A stretch of 13,658 bases of DNA from Bacteroidales bacterium UBA4621 (lineage in GTDB: Bacteria > Bacteroidota > Bacteroidia > Bacteroidales > Paludibacteraceae), in NCBI GenBank assembly GCA_002387325.1, contig DGIN01000057.1, positions 1 to 13,658 of the forward strand, given 5' to 3'. A program made the position numbers and the translations under genes. This document shows positions 13,197 to 13,658 of this stretch, piece after piece. The notes under the pieces are model-generated. The model searched no databases. It saw only the letters and a program-made list of their open reading frames with translations, and had not been told where the DNA came from. Each line of letters opens with the position of its first letter. Positions within the stretch are counted from its first letter, which is position 1.

Positions 13197-13658
13197 TTAG
13201 CGGGCAGCGATGATAGCGAGGAACTTCTCGGCTACGAGGGCAGCACCGCCAATCAGACCGCCGTCCACATCGGGGTTGGCGAATAGTTCGGCAGCGTTCT
13301 TGTCGTTGCAACTGCCGCCATAGAGGATAGTGGTGTCGTCAGCCACAGTCTGACCATACTGCGCTGCCACGAGCGAACGGAGATACGCGTGCATCTCTTG
13401 TGCCTGCGCGGGGGTTGCGGTCAGACCGGTACCGATAGCCCAGACGGGTTCGTAAGCCAGGGTGATGTTCTTCCACTCCTCGGCGGTGAGATTGAATACA
13501 GAACCCTCGAGTTGTGCTTTCACCACCTCGTTCTGCTTGCCTGCTTCGCGCTCCTCTTTCACCTCGCCGATGCAGAAGATGACCTTCAGACCGTTAGCGA
13601 GAGCGAGACGCACTTTCTCTTTCAAAATAGCATAATCCTCGTGGTAGTAAGCACGACG
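13197..13658 (-). CDS. tpiA: Triosephosphate isomerase, C-terminal part (5' end beyond window)
   Basis: An open frame enters from the right edge and ends at the TAA 13199-13197. It encodes about 153 C-terminal residues of the roughly 250-residue enzyme that interconverts dihydroxyacetone phosphate and glyceraldehyde 3-phosphate in glycolysis. It begins RRAYYHEDYAILKEKVR, the continuation of the usual GHSERR motif. It contains VIFCIGE, the active-site loop LAYEPVWAIGTGLTATPAQA with catalytic Glu and the flexible lid, and the phosphate-binding ILYGGSCNDKNAAEL and DGGLIGGAALVAEKF. Everything visible is intact. The internal TTG at 13625 should not be taken as a start. It is the upstream partner of the gamma-carbonic anhydrase gene. 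Confidence 0.97.
   Translation of the reverse strand, partial: RRAYYHEDYAILKEKVRLALANGLKVIFCIGEVKEEREAGKQNEVVKAQLEGSVFNLTAEEWKNITLAYEPVWAIGTGLTATPAQAQEMHAYLRSLVAAQYGQTVADDTTILYGGSCNDKNAAELFANPDVDGGLIGGAALVAEKFLAIIAAR

Noticed and set aside
13197..13625. Separate short gene starting at the TTG 13625
   Set aside because: The frame continues upstream to the window edge with RRAYYHEDYAI, the normal interior of triosephosphate isomerase.

Overview
The window looks like a chromosomal segment of a Bacteroidales (Bacteroidetes) bacterium. Three promoters match the Bacteroidetes consensus (TTTG, about 20 bases, TAnnTTTG) instead of -35/-10 boxes. A TonB-dependent receptor carries a carboxypeptidase-D-like N-terminal domain and is paired with a lipoprotein, and a 'four helix bundle suffix' protein is present. 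Every gene I can support lies on the minus strand, so transcription runs from high to low coordinates. The species cannot be named from the sequence.

Layout in the direction of transcription. (1) 13658-12571: housekeeping end, with the 3' part of triosephosphate isomerase (tpiA), a gamma-class carbonic anhydrase-like protein and a strong intrinsic terminator. (2) 12550-7910: a TonB-dependent receptor with its own promoter, a 212-base gap built of 11-base phased repeats, a right-handed beta-helix surface lipoprotein and a terminator. (3) 7983-7012: a four-helix-bundle gene embedded in three arrays of a degenerate 9-base repeat (roughly CTAATAGGN), with its own promoter. (4) 6999-1: an AT-richer accessory locus that appears to run as one long operon from one good promoter. 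Its order is hsdM with an N-terminal HsdR-type nuclease-like domain, a frameshifted micro-ORF, hsdS with two recognition domains, a SIR2-like N-terminus joined to a winged-helix tail, a collapsed AlbA/Schlafen-type protein keeping only its first about 26 residues and its winged-helix tail, a RhuM-family protein, and the first 288 codons of a large unidentified protein that runs off the left edge.

How the parts may work together. HsdM and HsdS should form an adenine methyltransferase with bipartite specificity. No HsdR translocase is in the window, but HsdM carries its own PD-(D/E)xK-like domain, which suggests a BcgI-like fused restriction-modification design, or a type I system whose motor lies elsewhere. 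The downstream genes are of types that often accompany restriction loci (SIR2, Schlafen/AlbA, RhuM). The two middle ones have lost most of their enzymatic cores and keep related DNA-binding tails. They are either decaying defence genes or small repressor-like derivatives of them. Hand-counted 60-base samples differ sharply in composition (17/60 G+C at 3781-3840 in hsdS, 41/60 at 11041-11100 in the receptor), consistent with a transferred accessory island beside resident chromosome.
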